From positions 1-57,534 of the forward strand of contig CAXGOB010000025.1 in NCBI GenBank assembly GCA_964011275.1: a DNA stretch of 57,534 nt, in the 5' to 3' direction. The position numbers were made by a program, and so were the translations under genes. Below the pieces are notes generated by a model. It was not told the origin of the DNA and searched no databases. It saw only the letters and a list, made by a program, of their open reading frames with translations. The DNA comes from UBA7328 sp002471345 (GTDB lineage Bacteria; Bacteroidota; Bacteroidia; Chitinophagales; Saprospiraceae). Positions 27,661 through 37,154 of the stretch are shown piece after piece; the stretch's first letter is position 1, and each line of letters begins with the position of its first letter.

Positions 27661-28182
27661 TTATATGTGCTTGGCACCAACTTCTGAAGCACCAGTTGCT
27701 TTAAAAAATGCTTTTGCATCAGATTCACTTATATGATGAGAATCAAATGCTATACAGAACTTATCATCCGTAATTCTATCATGGAGATAAGGATTTGTCA
27801 CTCCAGGACCAAGACCATTTATGATGTAAAAGGTTACAGTCATCCCTACCGCCGCAAAAAGTACTGTCAACTCAAAAGTAATTGGAATGAAAGCTGGAAC
27901 CGACCAATGAGGTTTTCCACCAAAAATGATTGGCCAATCCTTAGTAAAGATCCAAGTCATCCCTAAGAATGCAGTAAGGGTACCAAGAGCACCATAGATA
28001 AATCCTGCAACATGTAATCTAGACTCTTCTAGGCCTAAAACAGGGTCTAAGCCATGTACGGGAAAAGGACTAAAAACATCAAAAATATCCAAGTGCTTTT
28101 CTTTAGCTTGTTTTACAGCTGAGATCAATTCCGTCTCATCATCATACAAGCCAAAAATCAAATCTTTGTTTCTTTCTACCAT
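27661..28182 (-). CDS. actD: Alternative complex III subunit ActD (DUF3341)
   Basis: A 173-residue protein with the DUF3341 pattern: an N-terminal soluble part (LIFGLYDDETELISAVKQA, FSPFPVHGLD), then two membrane helices around an AFIPITFELTVL segment, and a C-terminal soluble tail (DDKFCIAFD). In ACIII, ActD holds the complex together near the membrane surface. It sits 10 bases after actC and 11 bases before actE. Confidence 0.93.
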   Translation of the reverse strand: MVERNKDLIFGLYDDETELISAVKQAKEKHLDIFDVFSPFPVHGLDPVLGLEESRLHVAGFIYGALGTLTAFLGMTWIFTKDWPIIFGGKPHWSVPAFIPITFELTVLFAAVGMTVTFYIINGLGPGVTNPYLHDRITDDKFCIAFDSHHISESDAKAFFKATGASEVGAKHI

Positions 28183-28191
28183 CTTACTTGC

Positions 28192-29658
28192 TTAGTGTGA
28201 ATCATGTGCTTCAGCAGCATGGGTGACATAAGATTTATTCTGTTCTACGGCTTTAGAGAAGTCGTGTTGCATATGTTCGTGATGCTCATTATTCACTTTT
28301 ACGTATTGATCACCTGAAGATTTCAATATACTCTTCACCTCTGCTACCGCAACTACAGGAGCCACTCTTGTGAATAAAAGATATAGTGTAAAGAATAATC
28401 CAAGAGTTCCTAAGAATATTCCAATTTCAACCCATGTAGGCACATAAAAACTCCAAGATGAAGGCAAATAATCCCTTGCTAAGGTTGTAGCAATAATTAC
28501 AAACCTTTCAAACCACATGCCTATATTAATAACAATAGACATGAAGAATGTGAATTTGATATTTCTTCTCAATTTTTTACTAAAGAAGAATAACGGAGAA
28601 ACTACATTACAAAACATCATACCAAAATATGCCCAGTAATATGGTCCTAATGCCCTATTAAAGAATGCAAACTGCTCATAGATATATCCTGAATACCAAG
28701 AAATAAACAACTCAGTCAAGTACGCCACTCCTACAATCATACCTGTAGCTACGATGACTTTATTCATTGACTCTATATGCTCAATAGTAATGTACTCTTC
28801 TAATTTCAACACCTTTCTAGTAATCAACATCAAGGTCAGCACCATTGCAAAACCAGAGAATATCGCCCCTGCCACAAAGTATGGAGGGAATATAGTAGTA
28901 TGCCACCCAGGGATCACTGAGGTTGCGAAATCAAAACTTACAATAGTATGAACAGAAAGTACAAGTGGAGTAGCGATACCTGCTAAGACTAAAGATAACG
29001 CTTCCCATCTTTGCCAATGCTTAGCAGAGCCTGTCCATCCAAATGAGAGGAAGTTGTAAAACCTCTTTCTCATTCCTTTTGCCCTATCTCTTACTGTGGC
29101 AAAATCTGGTACCAGTCCAGTATACCAAAACAAAAGAGAAACTGTAAAATATGTGCTTATCGCAAATACATCCCAAAGTAGGGGTGAATTAAAATTGGGC
29201 CATAGAGGTCCTCTTGTATTTGGATAAGGAAATATAAAAGGGGCCATCCAAAGTCTACCCATGTGTATTAATGGAAAAAGACCAGCACACATCACCGCAA
29301 AAATTGTCATTGCTTCTGCTGCCCTATTAACACCAGTACGCCATTTCTGTCTGAATAATAAAAGGATTGCTGAAATCAACGTACCTGCATGACCAATACC
29401 AATCCACCAAACGAAATTAGTAATATCCCATCCCCATCCAATAGTACGATTAAGATTCCAAGTTCCGATTCCATGCCATATCGTCCATCCTATGCAAAAG
29501 ACTAGAACCATCAAAAATGTAACGGATATCAAAAAAGCTATTGTCCAGGTCGTACCTGGCTTTTCTTCCGTAGCTCTTACGAGATCCACTGTGATATCGT
29601 GATAACTCTTACTTCCTTCTATTAGAGGATCACGTATTGGACTTACTGTTGCTCCCAT
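28192..29658 (-). CDS. actC: Alternative complex III quinol-binding membrane subunit ActC
   Basis: A 488-residue NrfD/PsrC-family inner-membrane protein with about ten helices, the main quinol-oxidising membrane subunit of alternative complex III. Typical segments are WWIGIGHAGTLISA, MCAGLFPLIHMGR, and HTIVSFDFATSVIPGWHTTIFPPYFVAGAI. A His-rich C-terminal tail (HHEHMQHDFSK and HAAEAHDSH at the end) follows the last helix. Start ATG at 29658 is 14 bases after the actB stop. Confidence 0.94.
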   Translation of the reverse strand: MGATVSPIRDPLIEGSKSYHDITVDLVRATEEKPGTTWTIAFLISVTFLMVLVFCIGWTIWHGIGTWNLNRTIGWGWDITNFVWWIGIGHAGTLISAILLLFRQKWRTGVNRAAEAMTIFAVMCAGLFPLIHMGRLWMAPFIFPYPNTRGPLWPNFNSPLLWDVFAISTYFTVSLLFWYTGLVPDFATVRDRAKGMRKRFYNFLSFGWTGSAKHWQRWEALSLVLAGIATPLVLSVHTIVSFDFATSVIPGWHTTIFPPYFVAGAIFSGFAMVLTLMLITRKVLKLEEYITIEHIESMNKVIVATGMIVGVAYLTELFISWYSGYIYEQFAFFNRALGPYYWAYFGMMFCNVVSPLFFFSKKLRRNIKFTFFMSIVINIGMWFERFVIIATTLARDYLPSSWSFYVPTWVEIGIFLGTLGLFFTLYLLFTRVAPVVAVAEVKSILKSSGDQYVKVNNEHHEHMQHDFSKAVEQNKSYVTHAAEAHDSH

Positions 29659-29671
29659 TAAGATTCTTTAT

Positions 29672-32600
29672 TTAAGCGTCTAATGTTTTGTCTCTATTAT
29701 TAACCTTCATAGTATATTGGACTGAAGACTTTACGTTTACTTCTTCCAAGACTACATAGTTCAGTGGAGAATGGAATTTTTCATACAATTCTCCTTTCTT
29801 ATTGTTTCTATCTCCAAATGTGATTGCACCTGTAGGGCACGAAGTTTGACATGCAGTCTTCACATCCGCATCATGTAATCCTCTTCCTTCAGATTTAGCT
29901 GTCAACTTACCTTCCTGAATTCTCTGTACACAGAAGCTACACTTCTCTATTACTCCTCTTGATCGCACTGTAACATCTGGATTAAGTACCATTCTGGTCA
30001 AGTTATCAGCACCATATGGTACTTCTTCGCCATTCACATCTACTTGGTTTGCAGGGAAGATATCAGCCGTAGTATAATCTGACCAATTAAATCTTCTCAC
30101 TTTATACGGACAGTTGTTAGCACAGTATCTAGTACCTACACATCTGTTATAAGCCATTTGATTCAGGCCTTCACTACTGTGATTAGTTGCATTTACTGGG
30201 CATACATTCTCACATGGAGCGTTATCACAATGCTGACACATCAGAGGTTGATAAACCGTATTTGGATTTTCTACATCTCCATAATAGTATCTGTCTATTC
30301 TTAGCCATGCCATTTCTTGATGAATTGACACCTTTTGCTTTCCTACTACAGGCACATTATTTTCAGCCATACAGGCTACTGTACATGCCCCACATCCAAT
30401 ACATGCATTCAAGTCTACATGCATTCCCCAATGATGGCCTTGGCTATATTTTTCTTCGCTATATTGATCAAAAGGATAAAGTGTATGTTCATTTAATCCT
30501 TGATGATGCTCTCTTTCATGATGCAAATGGTCTATTGCTTCTTCTAAATGCCCAAGATCTGTATGTCTGATTATTGATCTTTCGGTCAGTGAGCCTTGGA
30601 ATCCTTGGAATACATTACCATATCCAGGTGCTAAGGCCGCTTCATCAGCATTGATCGTTTCTCCAGTTGAAGTTTCTTCTGCAGTCACTCCCATAGTATG
30701 ATGGTATTGAACTGAAGAATACTCTTCTTCCTTTCCTTTACCATTTGAAACTGACGCCGAAACATTAAAATATTGAGTCAACCCATTAGAATTTCCTAGG
30801 CTACTATTTACATTGGTTCCTATGCCATTTGATGCAAATCCTCCATTTGATCTTCCATATCCCAAAGCTATTGCAACCGTACCCGGCATAATTCCAAACT
30901 GCTGAATAGCAGGTAATCTATAGGTCTGATCCCCTATGGTCACATCTACTATATCACCATCTTTCAATCCATTAAAGCCTTCAAAAGCTTTTTCTCCATC
31001 AAAGGAAACGGGAACGGCGACAAAATTACCCCAAGTGTATCGAGAGACTGGGTCTGGCATTTCCTGTAGCCATGGATTATCTCCATATTGACCATTTCCA
31101 ATAGCAAGTGGCTCATAAAACTGAACCTCTAGTTCTGAAGAAGAAGGGGAAGAAATTCCTTGCGCTGCAGATTCTAAATCTGCATTAAAGTCTGAGGCTG
31201 TGCTATATCCATCAGTGTTGTAAACACCATCATGAAGGACACTATCCCAAAAAGATTGAAAGCCTAAATATTTATCTTGAGTGGAAAAATATGATTCTTC
31301 CCAATTTGACTTCAAATAAGTCATGTATGGTTGCTCTATATCACCTTCATTTACACTTACACCTGCCCAAGTCAACAATGACTCTTCGCCTTGTCTAGTA
31401 TCAAATAAAGGAGAAATAGTAGGTTGAATCAAACTGTACAAGCCTCTTTTTGCTTCAACATCTCCCCAACTTTCTAGTCCATGATGAAGTGGTGCTATAT
31501 AATTACATATAGACGAGGTTTCATCTTTAGAATAACTAAGTCCAATTCTATTTTTCACTTTTTCTACAGCAGCAGTTAGTTCACTTGCAATAGAAGAATT
31601 GTAAAGAGGATTACAATCCATGAAAATTAAGGTATCCACTTTACCTCCTTTAAGATCAGCAAGCAATGAGGACATTGCCTTTTCACTTCCTTGTCTCTGA
31701 TTAGAGGCATGAGAGAAAGAAAGTGTGTTACCGTAATTGCCAAGAGACGAGTTAATTGCATTAATCAGGATCTGCTCACTGACATTATTACTTGCACTTA
31801 CAACCAGTGAATTACCAGCTGTTTCTTTCAATTGATCTGCAACTTTAACCAATGCTGCTTTTGCCTTTGCATTAAGTCTAGACGCAGCACTTACTGAGTT
31901 ACCAGTGATTTGTTCATACAGATATGCTATAGCTACACCTTGTTCAGAAGGCTTTACTAAAATCCTATTGTCTGCATTAGATCCTGTCATTGACATGTGA
32001 GATTCTACCTGAATGTGCCTAGACATTTTGGCATTCTTCACATCTTTTATTTTCCTATTTGAAGCATACTGATTAGCATATTCAATAGGCGAAATCCAAG
32101 TTCCTAAAAAATCTGCATTAAAGCTTACAATAGTCTCGGCTCTGTCAAAACGGTATTCAGGGATAGTTCTGTCTCCGAAAGATTCAGCATTTGCATCTAA
32201 TATTGCTGCTGATGAAATAGGATCATATGTAACCACATTAGCATTTGGAAATGCAGTTGTAAATTCTGTTAACGCCTTTTTAGCTGTAGGGCTCATTATA
32301 GTATTTGTCACAACCCTAGTGGCTAATGCACTTTTCAAAGCTGACTTTACTTCAGAATCAAAATCCAACCATGTGACAGATTTAGTTTCATCACCACTCA
32401 CAATTTGTGGAGATTTATATCTGTTGGAATCATAAAGTGAAAGTACATTAGCCTGAGCTCTTGCAGAAGTACCGCCATTAGTCATTGAAGACAAAGCATT
32501 ACCTTCTATTTTGATTGGCCTCCCTTCTCTAGTTTTCACCAAAATAGGGCAGTAATCACCTCCATTTACAAATGTAGAAGCATAGTATGTAGCTACACCT

Positions 32601-32866
32601 GGCACAATTTCATCTGGTTTGATCACATATGGAATAGCACGCTTTACAGGAATGTCACATCCTGCCATGGTAGCTGCTCCCACACCAAAACCTAGAAATT
32701 TCAAGAAATCTCTCCTATTGCTTTCTAAGCTTTCGGTAACTTCCTTATTTCCAAGTTGCTCGACAAGAGATGGATTTTGAATTTCATCTTGAGCTTCCAT
32801 AATGAAAGCCTCATCTTTATTCAAATCCTTAGCTCCTATCCAAATACCCTGTTGACCGTTCTTCAT
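29672..32866 (-). CDS. actB: Alternative complex III iron-sulfur subunit ActB
   Basis: A 1064-residue protein. An N-terminal twin-arginine-type signal is visible (N-R51-R52-DFLKFLG) with a lipobox-like Cys70. The first two thirds are a molybdopterin-oxidoreductase-like fold, which in the known ActB family lacks the pterin. The C-terminal third (about 800-1040) is a ferredoxin-like domain with cysteine clusters: CIGCGACTVAC, CQHCDNAPCENVCP, CANNCP and CSFCVQR then CQTSCP, giving about four iron-sulfur clusters. It relays electrons between ActC and ActA. The second gene of the operon, 25 bases after actA. Confidence 0.95.
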   Translation of the reverse strand: MKNGQQGIWIGAKDLNKDEAFIMEAQDEIQNPSLVEQLGNKEVTESLESNRRDFLKFLGFGVGAATMAGCDIPVKRAIPYVIKPDEIVPGVATYYASTFVNGGDYCPILVKTREGRPIKIEGNALSSMTNGGTSARAQANVLSLYDSNRYKSPQIVSGDETKSVTWLDFDSEVKSALKSALATRVVTNTIMSPTAKKALTEFTTAFPNANVVTYDPISSAAILDANAESFGDRTIPEYRFDRAETIVSFNADFLGTWISPIEYANQYASNRKIKDVKNAKMSRHIQVESHMSMTGSNADNRILVKPSEQGVAIAYLYEQITGNSVSAASRLNAKAKAALVKVADQLKETAGNSLVVSASNNVSEQILINAINSSLGNYGNTLSFSHASNQRQGSEKAMSSLLADLKGGKVDTLIFMDCNPLYNSSIASELTAAVEKVKNRIGLSYSKDETSSICNYIAPLHHGLESWGDVEAKRGLYSLIQPTISPLFDTRQGEESLLTWAGVSVNEGDIEQPYMTYLKSNWEESYFSTQDKYLGFQSFWDSVLHDGVYNTDGYSTASDFNADLESAAQGISSPSSSELEVQFYEPLAIGNGQYGDNPWLQEMPDPVSRYTWGNFVAVPVSFDGEKAFEGFNGLKDGDIVDVTIGDQTYRLPAIQQFGIMPGTVAIALGYGRSNGGFASNGIGTNVNSSLGNSNGLTQYFNVSASVSNGKGKEEEYSSVQYHHTMGVTAEETSTGETINADEAALAPGYGNVFQGFQGSLTERSIIRHTDLGHLEEAIDHLHHEREHHQGLNEHTLYPFDQYSEEKYSQGHHWGMHVDLNACIGCGACTVACMAENNVPVVGKQKVSIHQEMAWLRIDRYYYGDVENPNTVYQPLMCQHCDNAPCENVCPVNATNHSSEGLNQMAYNRCVGTRYCANNCPYKVRRFNWSDYTTADIFPANQVDVNGEEVPYGADNLTRMVLNPDVTVRSRGVIEKCSFCVQRIQEGKLTAKSEGRGLHDADVKTACQTSCPTGAITFGDRNNKKGELYEKFHSPLNYVVLEEVNVKSSVQYTMKVNNRDKTLDA

Positions 32867-32891
32867 TTATATCGGTATTTCTCTTTTCTTA

Positions 32892-34283
32892 TTAATAATG
32901 GCATTTCTGACACTCCAACCCACCTATATCTTCTACTGTAACTTTATCTCTGTCCCCATTAGCCAATTCTTCATGATATTTAGCATAGCTAGCATAGTAC
33001 TCATTATCAGAAAACTGTACTTCTGTCTCTCTATGACAGTTGATACACCAACCCATTGATAATGGCGAAAATTGATGGACAACTTCCATATTTTCTACTT
33101 TGCCATGACACGTCTGACATTCTAATTCTCCTACCGTTACATGTTGAGCATGATTAAAATATACATGATCTGGCAGATTATGTATACGCTCCCACTCTAT
33201 TGGGCCTCTTACAGATTTCTTCTGTTCATTTGTAAGGGAAGATACCATGTTATCCCATTGTTCGGTTATAACTTCTTCTCCTCTTTTGATGAACTCGTCT
33301 TGGCCTTTATCAGCTATATAATTGGTTGCAAACCATTTTTTGAAAATCGTCTTGATGTCATCTTCGGACATCTCATCATAATTTTCTATATAGGCATTGG
33401 TATTAGGATCAAAACCTATCGACGCATATATTTTACTTATTTCTTGTGTCCCATATTGAGAGCCAACAGTAATGGCCTTGTGACAATTCATACAAGTATT
33501 AGTTGCTGGAATTATAGAATGTTTAGACCTTCGAGCCCCATCATGACAGTACTGACAATCTATTTTGTTTAATCCAGCATGAGTTGCGTGAGAAAATTTG
33601 ATAGGTTGCTCAGGTGCATAATTCTGTTGTCTTCCTAAGTTAATTGCCCTTGTTACCGTAGTGTATCCTCCAATCACAACAAACAAGAAGATTAAAAAGC
33701 TGACCACCTTTTTGCTAGTCAACTGTTGTAATAGTGTTTTTCTTTCAAAATCTGCACCGTCCTGAGCTGCTGCGATTTCATTAAGACTGCCAATGAATCT
33801 GGAAAGGATAAATGCCAAAATGGCTAAAAGCGCAAATAATCCTAAGTATAAAAAAGAGTTATCTGCTTTTTCAACTTCACCACCAACTCCAGCTGATGGT
33901 CCTAGTGCAGCCTTAGGTTGCGATGCATCTGTTATGTAAAGAAGTATTGACTCTACATCCTCATCAGTAAGATTAGGCCAGGCAGTCATCACAGAATTCC
34001 ACTCATCCCATAATTCCTTTGCCCTAGGATGTCCAGCGGCAATCATTGCTTGAGAATTTCTAATCCAACCGTACAAATCTTCTCTAGGATATTCTGCCCA
34101 TCTTTCTTCCGCTCCTGCTAAAGCAGGACCTGTAGCATCTTTGACCATGGTCTTGTCATGGCATGTGGCACAGTAATTTCTGAAAAGTGTTTTGCCCGAT
34201 TCAACTGTAGGCTGTGCAGACAGAGATGAAGTAAAAAGGAGAATCACTCCTAATATGAACGCACTTGATATTTTTTGAATCAT
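32892..34283 (-). CDS. actA: Alternative complex III multiheme cytochrome c ActA, six-heme form
   Basis: A 463-residue exported protein, first gene of the operon. After a signal peptide (residues 1-23) comes a class I cytochrome c domain with CATCH at 38-42, then a membrane helix (144-161), a second helix (193-211), and a multiheme part with CQYCH (243), CMNCH (264), CQTCH (389), CINCH (413) and CQKCH (458). That gives six CXXCH motifs, so this reads as the usual five-heme ActA with an added N-terminal monoheme domain. The last motif lies one residue from the C-terminus. Function: passes electrons from the ActB clusters to ActE or the oxidase. Confidence 0.93.
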   Translation of the reverse strand: MIQKISSAFILGVILLFTSSLSAQPTVESGKTLFRNYCATCHDKTMVKDATGPALAGAEERWAEYPREDLYGWIRNSQAMIAAGHPRAKELWDEWNSVMTAWPNLTDEDVESILLYITDASQPKAALGPSAGVGGEVEKADNSFLYLGLFALLAILAFILSRFIGSLNEIAAAQDGADFERKTLLQQLTSKKVVSFLIFLFVVIGGYTTVTRAINLGRQQNYAPEQPIKFSHATHAGLNKIDCQYCHDGARRSKHSIIPATNTCMNCHKAITVGSQYGTQEISKIYASIGFDPNTNAYIENYDEMSEDDIKTIFKKWFATNYIADKGQDEFIKRGEEVITEQWDNMVSSLTNEQKKSVRGPIEWERIHNLPDHVYFNHAQHVTVGELECQTCHGKVENMEVVHQFSPLSMGWCINCHRETEVQFSDNEYYASYAKYHEELANGDRDKVTVEDIGGLECQKCHY

Positions 34284-34335
34284 GTTACTTTCGTTTCTAG
34301 CCGCTTATCTTTTTAAAGCCTTCTCTAAAATGCCG

Positions 34336-34366
34336 CAAAAATAGATTTAGACCACTTACTAACCAA
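34336..34366 (-). promoter_or_regulatory. Candidate promoter of the act-cox operon
   Basis: On the minus strand the -7 element TATTTTTG (34343-34336) fits TAnnTTTG. A TTG (34366-34364, in ATTGG) lies 20 bases upstream and fits the core of the -33 TTTG. The ATG of actA is 52 bases after the -7 element. It is the only good promoter-like site seen before the 16-kb operon, although the 74-base gap before the Sco-like gene could hide an internal one. Confidence 0.5.
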
Positions 34367-34410
34367 TATTAATAGTTTACAGTTTTTTATATAGATTGCT
34401 TCTAAACAAG

Positions 34411-35205
34411 TTACACCGAAACCTCCGCTCTAATGTGAGGATCAGGATTATAATTTAATAACGAGAAGTCTTTATATGTAAAGTTATTAATGTCTTTAAT
34501 CATTGGGTTTATTTTTAAAGTAGGCAGTCCTTTGGGTGCCCTAGTCAATTGAAGTGAGGCTTGCTCCAGATGATTCTTATAAAGATGTACATCACCAAAT
34601 GAAATAATGAAATCTCCATATTCTAAATCACATACCTGTGCTACCATCATGGTAAGAATAGCATAAGAGGCTATATTGAATGGCACACCCAAAAACGTGT
34701 CAGCTGATCTCTGATACAATTGGCAGCTCAGTTTCCCCTCGGCCACATAGAATTGAAACAAACAATGACAAGGCATAAGTGCCATTTCTTCAAGTTCTCC
34801 TACATTCCAGGCTGAAACTATCAATCGTCTAGAATCAGGACTATTCTTAATCTGTTGTATTAATCCATCAATCTGATCGATAACTTTTCCACCTTCACTT
34901 TCCCATCTCCTCCACTGCTTTCCATATACAGGTCCAAGATCTCCATTCTCATCAGCCCATTCGTCCCAAATTCGGACTTTATTATCTTTGAGATACTGAA
35001 TATTTGTATCACCTTTTAAAAACCAAAGTAGTTCATGAATTATAGATCGGAGATGGAGTTTTTTAGTAGTAAGGAGTGGAAAGCCTTTTGATAGATCAAA
35101 TCGCATCTGATAACCAAAGCAACTCAACGTGCCTGTACCAGTACGATCTTCTTTATCTACTCCGTTATCTAGTATATGCTTTAGAAGATCTAAATATTGC
35201 CTCAT
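34411..35205 (-). CDS. thyA: Thymidylate synthase
   Basis: A 264-residue enzyme, the same length as the E. coli form, that converts dUMP to dTMP with methylene-tetrahydrofolate. All hallmarks are present: DRTGTGTLS near residue 20, the active-site Cys in LMPCHCLFQF, the dUMP-binding QRSADTFLGVPFNIASY, and a late LHLYKNHLEQ-type segment (VHLYKNHLEQ). It stands alone with its own -7 element. It lies upstream of, and points the same way as, the act-cox operon. No dihydrofolate reductase gene follows, although thyA-folA pairs are frequent. Confidence 0.97.
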   Translation of the reverse strand: MRQYLDLLKHILDNGVDKEDRTGTGTLSCFGYQMRFDLSKGFPLLTTKKLHLRSIIHELLWFLKGDTNIQYLKDNKVRIWDEWADENGDLGPVYGKQWRRWESEGGKVIDQIDGLIQQIKNSPDSRRLIVSAWNVGELEEMALMPCHCLFQFYVAEGKLSCQLYQRSADTFLGVPFNIASYAILTMMVAQVCDLEYGDFIISFGDVHLYKNHLEQASLQLTRAPKGLPTLKINPMIKDINNFTYKDFSLLNYNPDPHIRAEVSV

Positions 35206-35227
35206 CAGCTATTTAACAATGAAGCGG

Positions 35228-35235
35228 CAAATATA
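35228..35235 (-). promoter_or_regulatory. Candidate -7 element of thyA
   Basis: TATATTTG on the minus strand matches TAnnTTTG and is 22 bases before the thyA ATG. No TTTG occurs at the expected -33 distance. Confidence 0.35.
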
Positions 35236-35339
35236 TCTTTTTTCTTTAATATTAAATCTGCAATATTTGTAATTTTTCGATTTAGAACAGAATGAAATTA
35301 TACTACTTTAAAATAGAAGATTCAGTAAGTGCCAAATTC

Positions 35340-36512
35340 ATGTATTCTGAACTCCTAGTCGCGGTATTCTGTTTAATCACATCATTAGCCTACTCACAGG
35401 ATCGATGTGGCACCCATATAAAGTGGAACAATCATACTTATGAACCTTACCAACCTCAAAATGAAATAAGTAGTCGATCCTCAAAATTTGAGATTCCTAT
35501 CATATTTCACATCTTCACTTTGACCGGAGAAGAACCATTATCTGAAAGGACAATATATGAACAGATAGATGTTCTGAATGAAAACTATAGCCAAGTAAAT
35601 GCACCAAGTGCTTTATATCCAGAAGCTTCCGTTCTAGCCTCTAATCCAAATATTTCTTTTTATTTGTCCAACAAAGATCCTAATGGTGATCCTGCTACAG
35701 GTATGATCCATTATAGTACCAATGATCTTTCTCTTGGAAATGTACCTGAACAAGAAGAACCACGCAAAGTTATGAATGCAATCTTAGGAGGAGCTGATCC
35801 TTGGGATACAGAAAGATATCTAAACATATACATATCACCAAGAAATGATGGCATTTTAGGAGATTCCTCATTCCCGAAAACTGGAGACAGCGCAGAAGAT
35901 GGCGTAGTCATAAAAAATAGTGTTGTTGGCTTTCAACCATTCAACAATAGATTTGGACTTGGTAAAACTTTAGTTCATGAAATAGGACATTACTTGGGAT
36001 TAAGGCATCCATTTGGTGGGAATGAAAGGTGTGAAGACAATGATGGAATAGACGACACGCCTATTCATAACAGTTTTTATTTCGGTTGCCCTGAATATCC
36101 ACAAGAGTCATGTGGATCTTTGGATCTAATCTATAATTTCATGGATTTTCATGATGATGTATGCCTCAGGTTTTTCACTAAAGGCCAAGTTGATCTCATA
36201 CATCATACCCTTAATATCTGCAGAGCTGAACTTGTCAATCAAAGCATACCAACTTCTGATCGTAATGTAAGAATCAATGAAATCATTTCATATCATGATG
36301 GCAACTACTTAATAGTCCATGATCGAGATTTCAGATCACTAAATATAGAAGTGAAAGTTATGGACATCTCTGGGAGAGTTATCAGACATCTAGATGCTAA
36401 CAATGAATCAACTATTAGAATAAATTCCAATCATCTCATCTCGGGTGTGTATTTGCTTTTGTTAGAAAGAGAAAATAATTATGAAACAAGGAAAATTTTC
36501 ATCTCCAATTAA
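35340..36512 (+). CDS. Secreted M43-type zinc metalloprotease with T9SS sorting tail
   Basis: I prefer the ATG at 35340 because it gives a compact signal peptide (MYSELLVAVFCLITSLAYSQ); an in-frame ATG at 35292 adds 16 residues. The zinc site HEIGHYLGLRH is clear, followed by CEDNDGIDDTP and the Met-turn segment YNFMDFHDD, the pattern of the pappalysin-like M43 family. The last ~75 residues form a type A T9SS sorting domain (VKVMDISGRVI, then HLISGVYLLLLERENNYETRKIFIS). The protease is therefore probably exported through the outer membrane. It overlaps the YciI-like gene by 32 bases. Confidence 0.9.
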   Translation: MYSELLVAVFCLITSLAYSQDRCGTHIKWNNHTYEPYQPQNEISSRSSKFEIPIIFHIFTLTGEEPLSERTIYEQIDVLNENYSQVNAPSALYPEASVLASNPNISFYLSNKDPNGDPATGMIHYSTNDLSLGNVPEQEEPRKVMNAILGGADPWDTERYLNIYISPRNDGILGDSSFPKTGDSAEDGVVIKNSVVGFQPFNNRFGLGKTLVHEIGHYLGLRHPFGGNERCEDNDGIDDTPIHNSFYFGCPEYPQESCGSLDLIYNFMDFHDDVCLRFFTKGQVDLIHHTLNICRAELVNQSIPTSDRNVRINEIISYHDGNYLIVHDRDFRSLNIEVKVMDISGRVIRHLDANNESTIRINSNHLISGVYLLLLERENNYETRKIFISN

Positions 36513-36939
36513 AGGCCTTATTAAAATCATATCGATCTCCCTTTTCTGTTCACTTTCACATATGATCTCAGGGCAAGTACAAGTAAATGAGGAAGGCTTT
36601 GAATATTTTGAATATCAAGATGGAGACACCACCTACATGATGAAAAAGTATTTTCTAGTTGTATATACATCAGGGCCCAATAGAAACCAATCCAAAGAGG
36701 AAGCCAGTAAGCTCCAATCTGCCCATCTTGCACATCAAGGAAAAATGGCTGAGGACAAAAAATTATGTCTTGCTGGTCCAATGGGAGATGATGGTGAATG
36801 GAGAGGTATTCTAATCCTCAACGTCCCAAATGAAAAAGAAGCCAAAGATTTGATAGATAATGATCCTATGGTCAAAGCAGGAAGACTCAAATATATTTTA
36901 AAGCCCTGGTGGGGATCAATAGGAACAGCATTGTATTAA
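36481..36939 (+). CDS. Exported YciI-like protein
   Basis: A 152-residue protein whose C-terminal ~95 residues match the YciI-like alpha+beta fold (KKYFLVVYTSGPNR, HLAHQGKMAEDKKLCLAGPMGDDGEWRGILIL, DPMVKAGRLKYILKPWWG). The conserved His-Asp type pair of the family is represented by the H in AHLAHQGKM. Unlike most YciI proteins it has an N-terminal signal (LIKIISISLFCSLSHMISGQ), so it acts outside the cytoplasm. Function unknown. Its first 32 bases overlap the end of the M43 protease gene, suggesting a coupled pair. Confidence 0.8.
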   Translation: MKQGKFSSPIKGLIKIISISLFCSLSHMISGQVQVNEEGFEYFEYQDGDTTYMMKKYFLVVYTSGPNRNQSKEEASKLQSAHLAHQGKMAEDKKLCLAGPMGDDGEWRGILILNVPNEKEAKDLIDNDPMVKAGRLKYILKPWWGSIGTALY

Positions 36940-37154
36940 AGCAAGAACTTCTTTTTTGTGATTATTGATTGCTTTAGGTTAAAACTATAAGACTTTAAAA
37001 TTCTGATTTCTGATTTCAAATCAAAGGTATTGACTCATTTAGTTAAGTTTATTCTTTGCTGTTTCCATTGAATATTGTGAAAACACCTTAAAACAAGATT
37101 CTAATAACTTCAATTAAAATCTATCTAAAAGATCTTTTCTCCATGACCAGCTGA

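Noticed and set aside
30187..30570. A 127-codon plus-strand frame inside actB
   Set aside because: Antisense shadow of the iron-sulfur domain; the His/Leu-rich product mirrors the opposite coding strand.
36937..36976. TAAAGCAA / TTGCTTTA inverted repeat after the YciI gene as a terminator
   Set aside because: The 8-base stem is split by a 24-base loop with no T-run after it; too weak to call.
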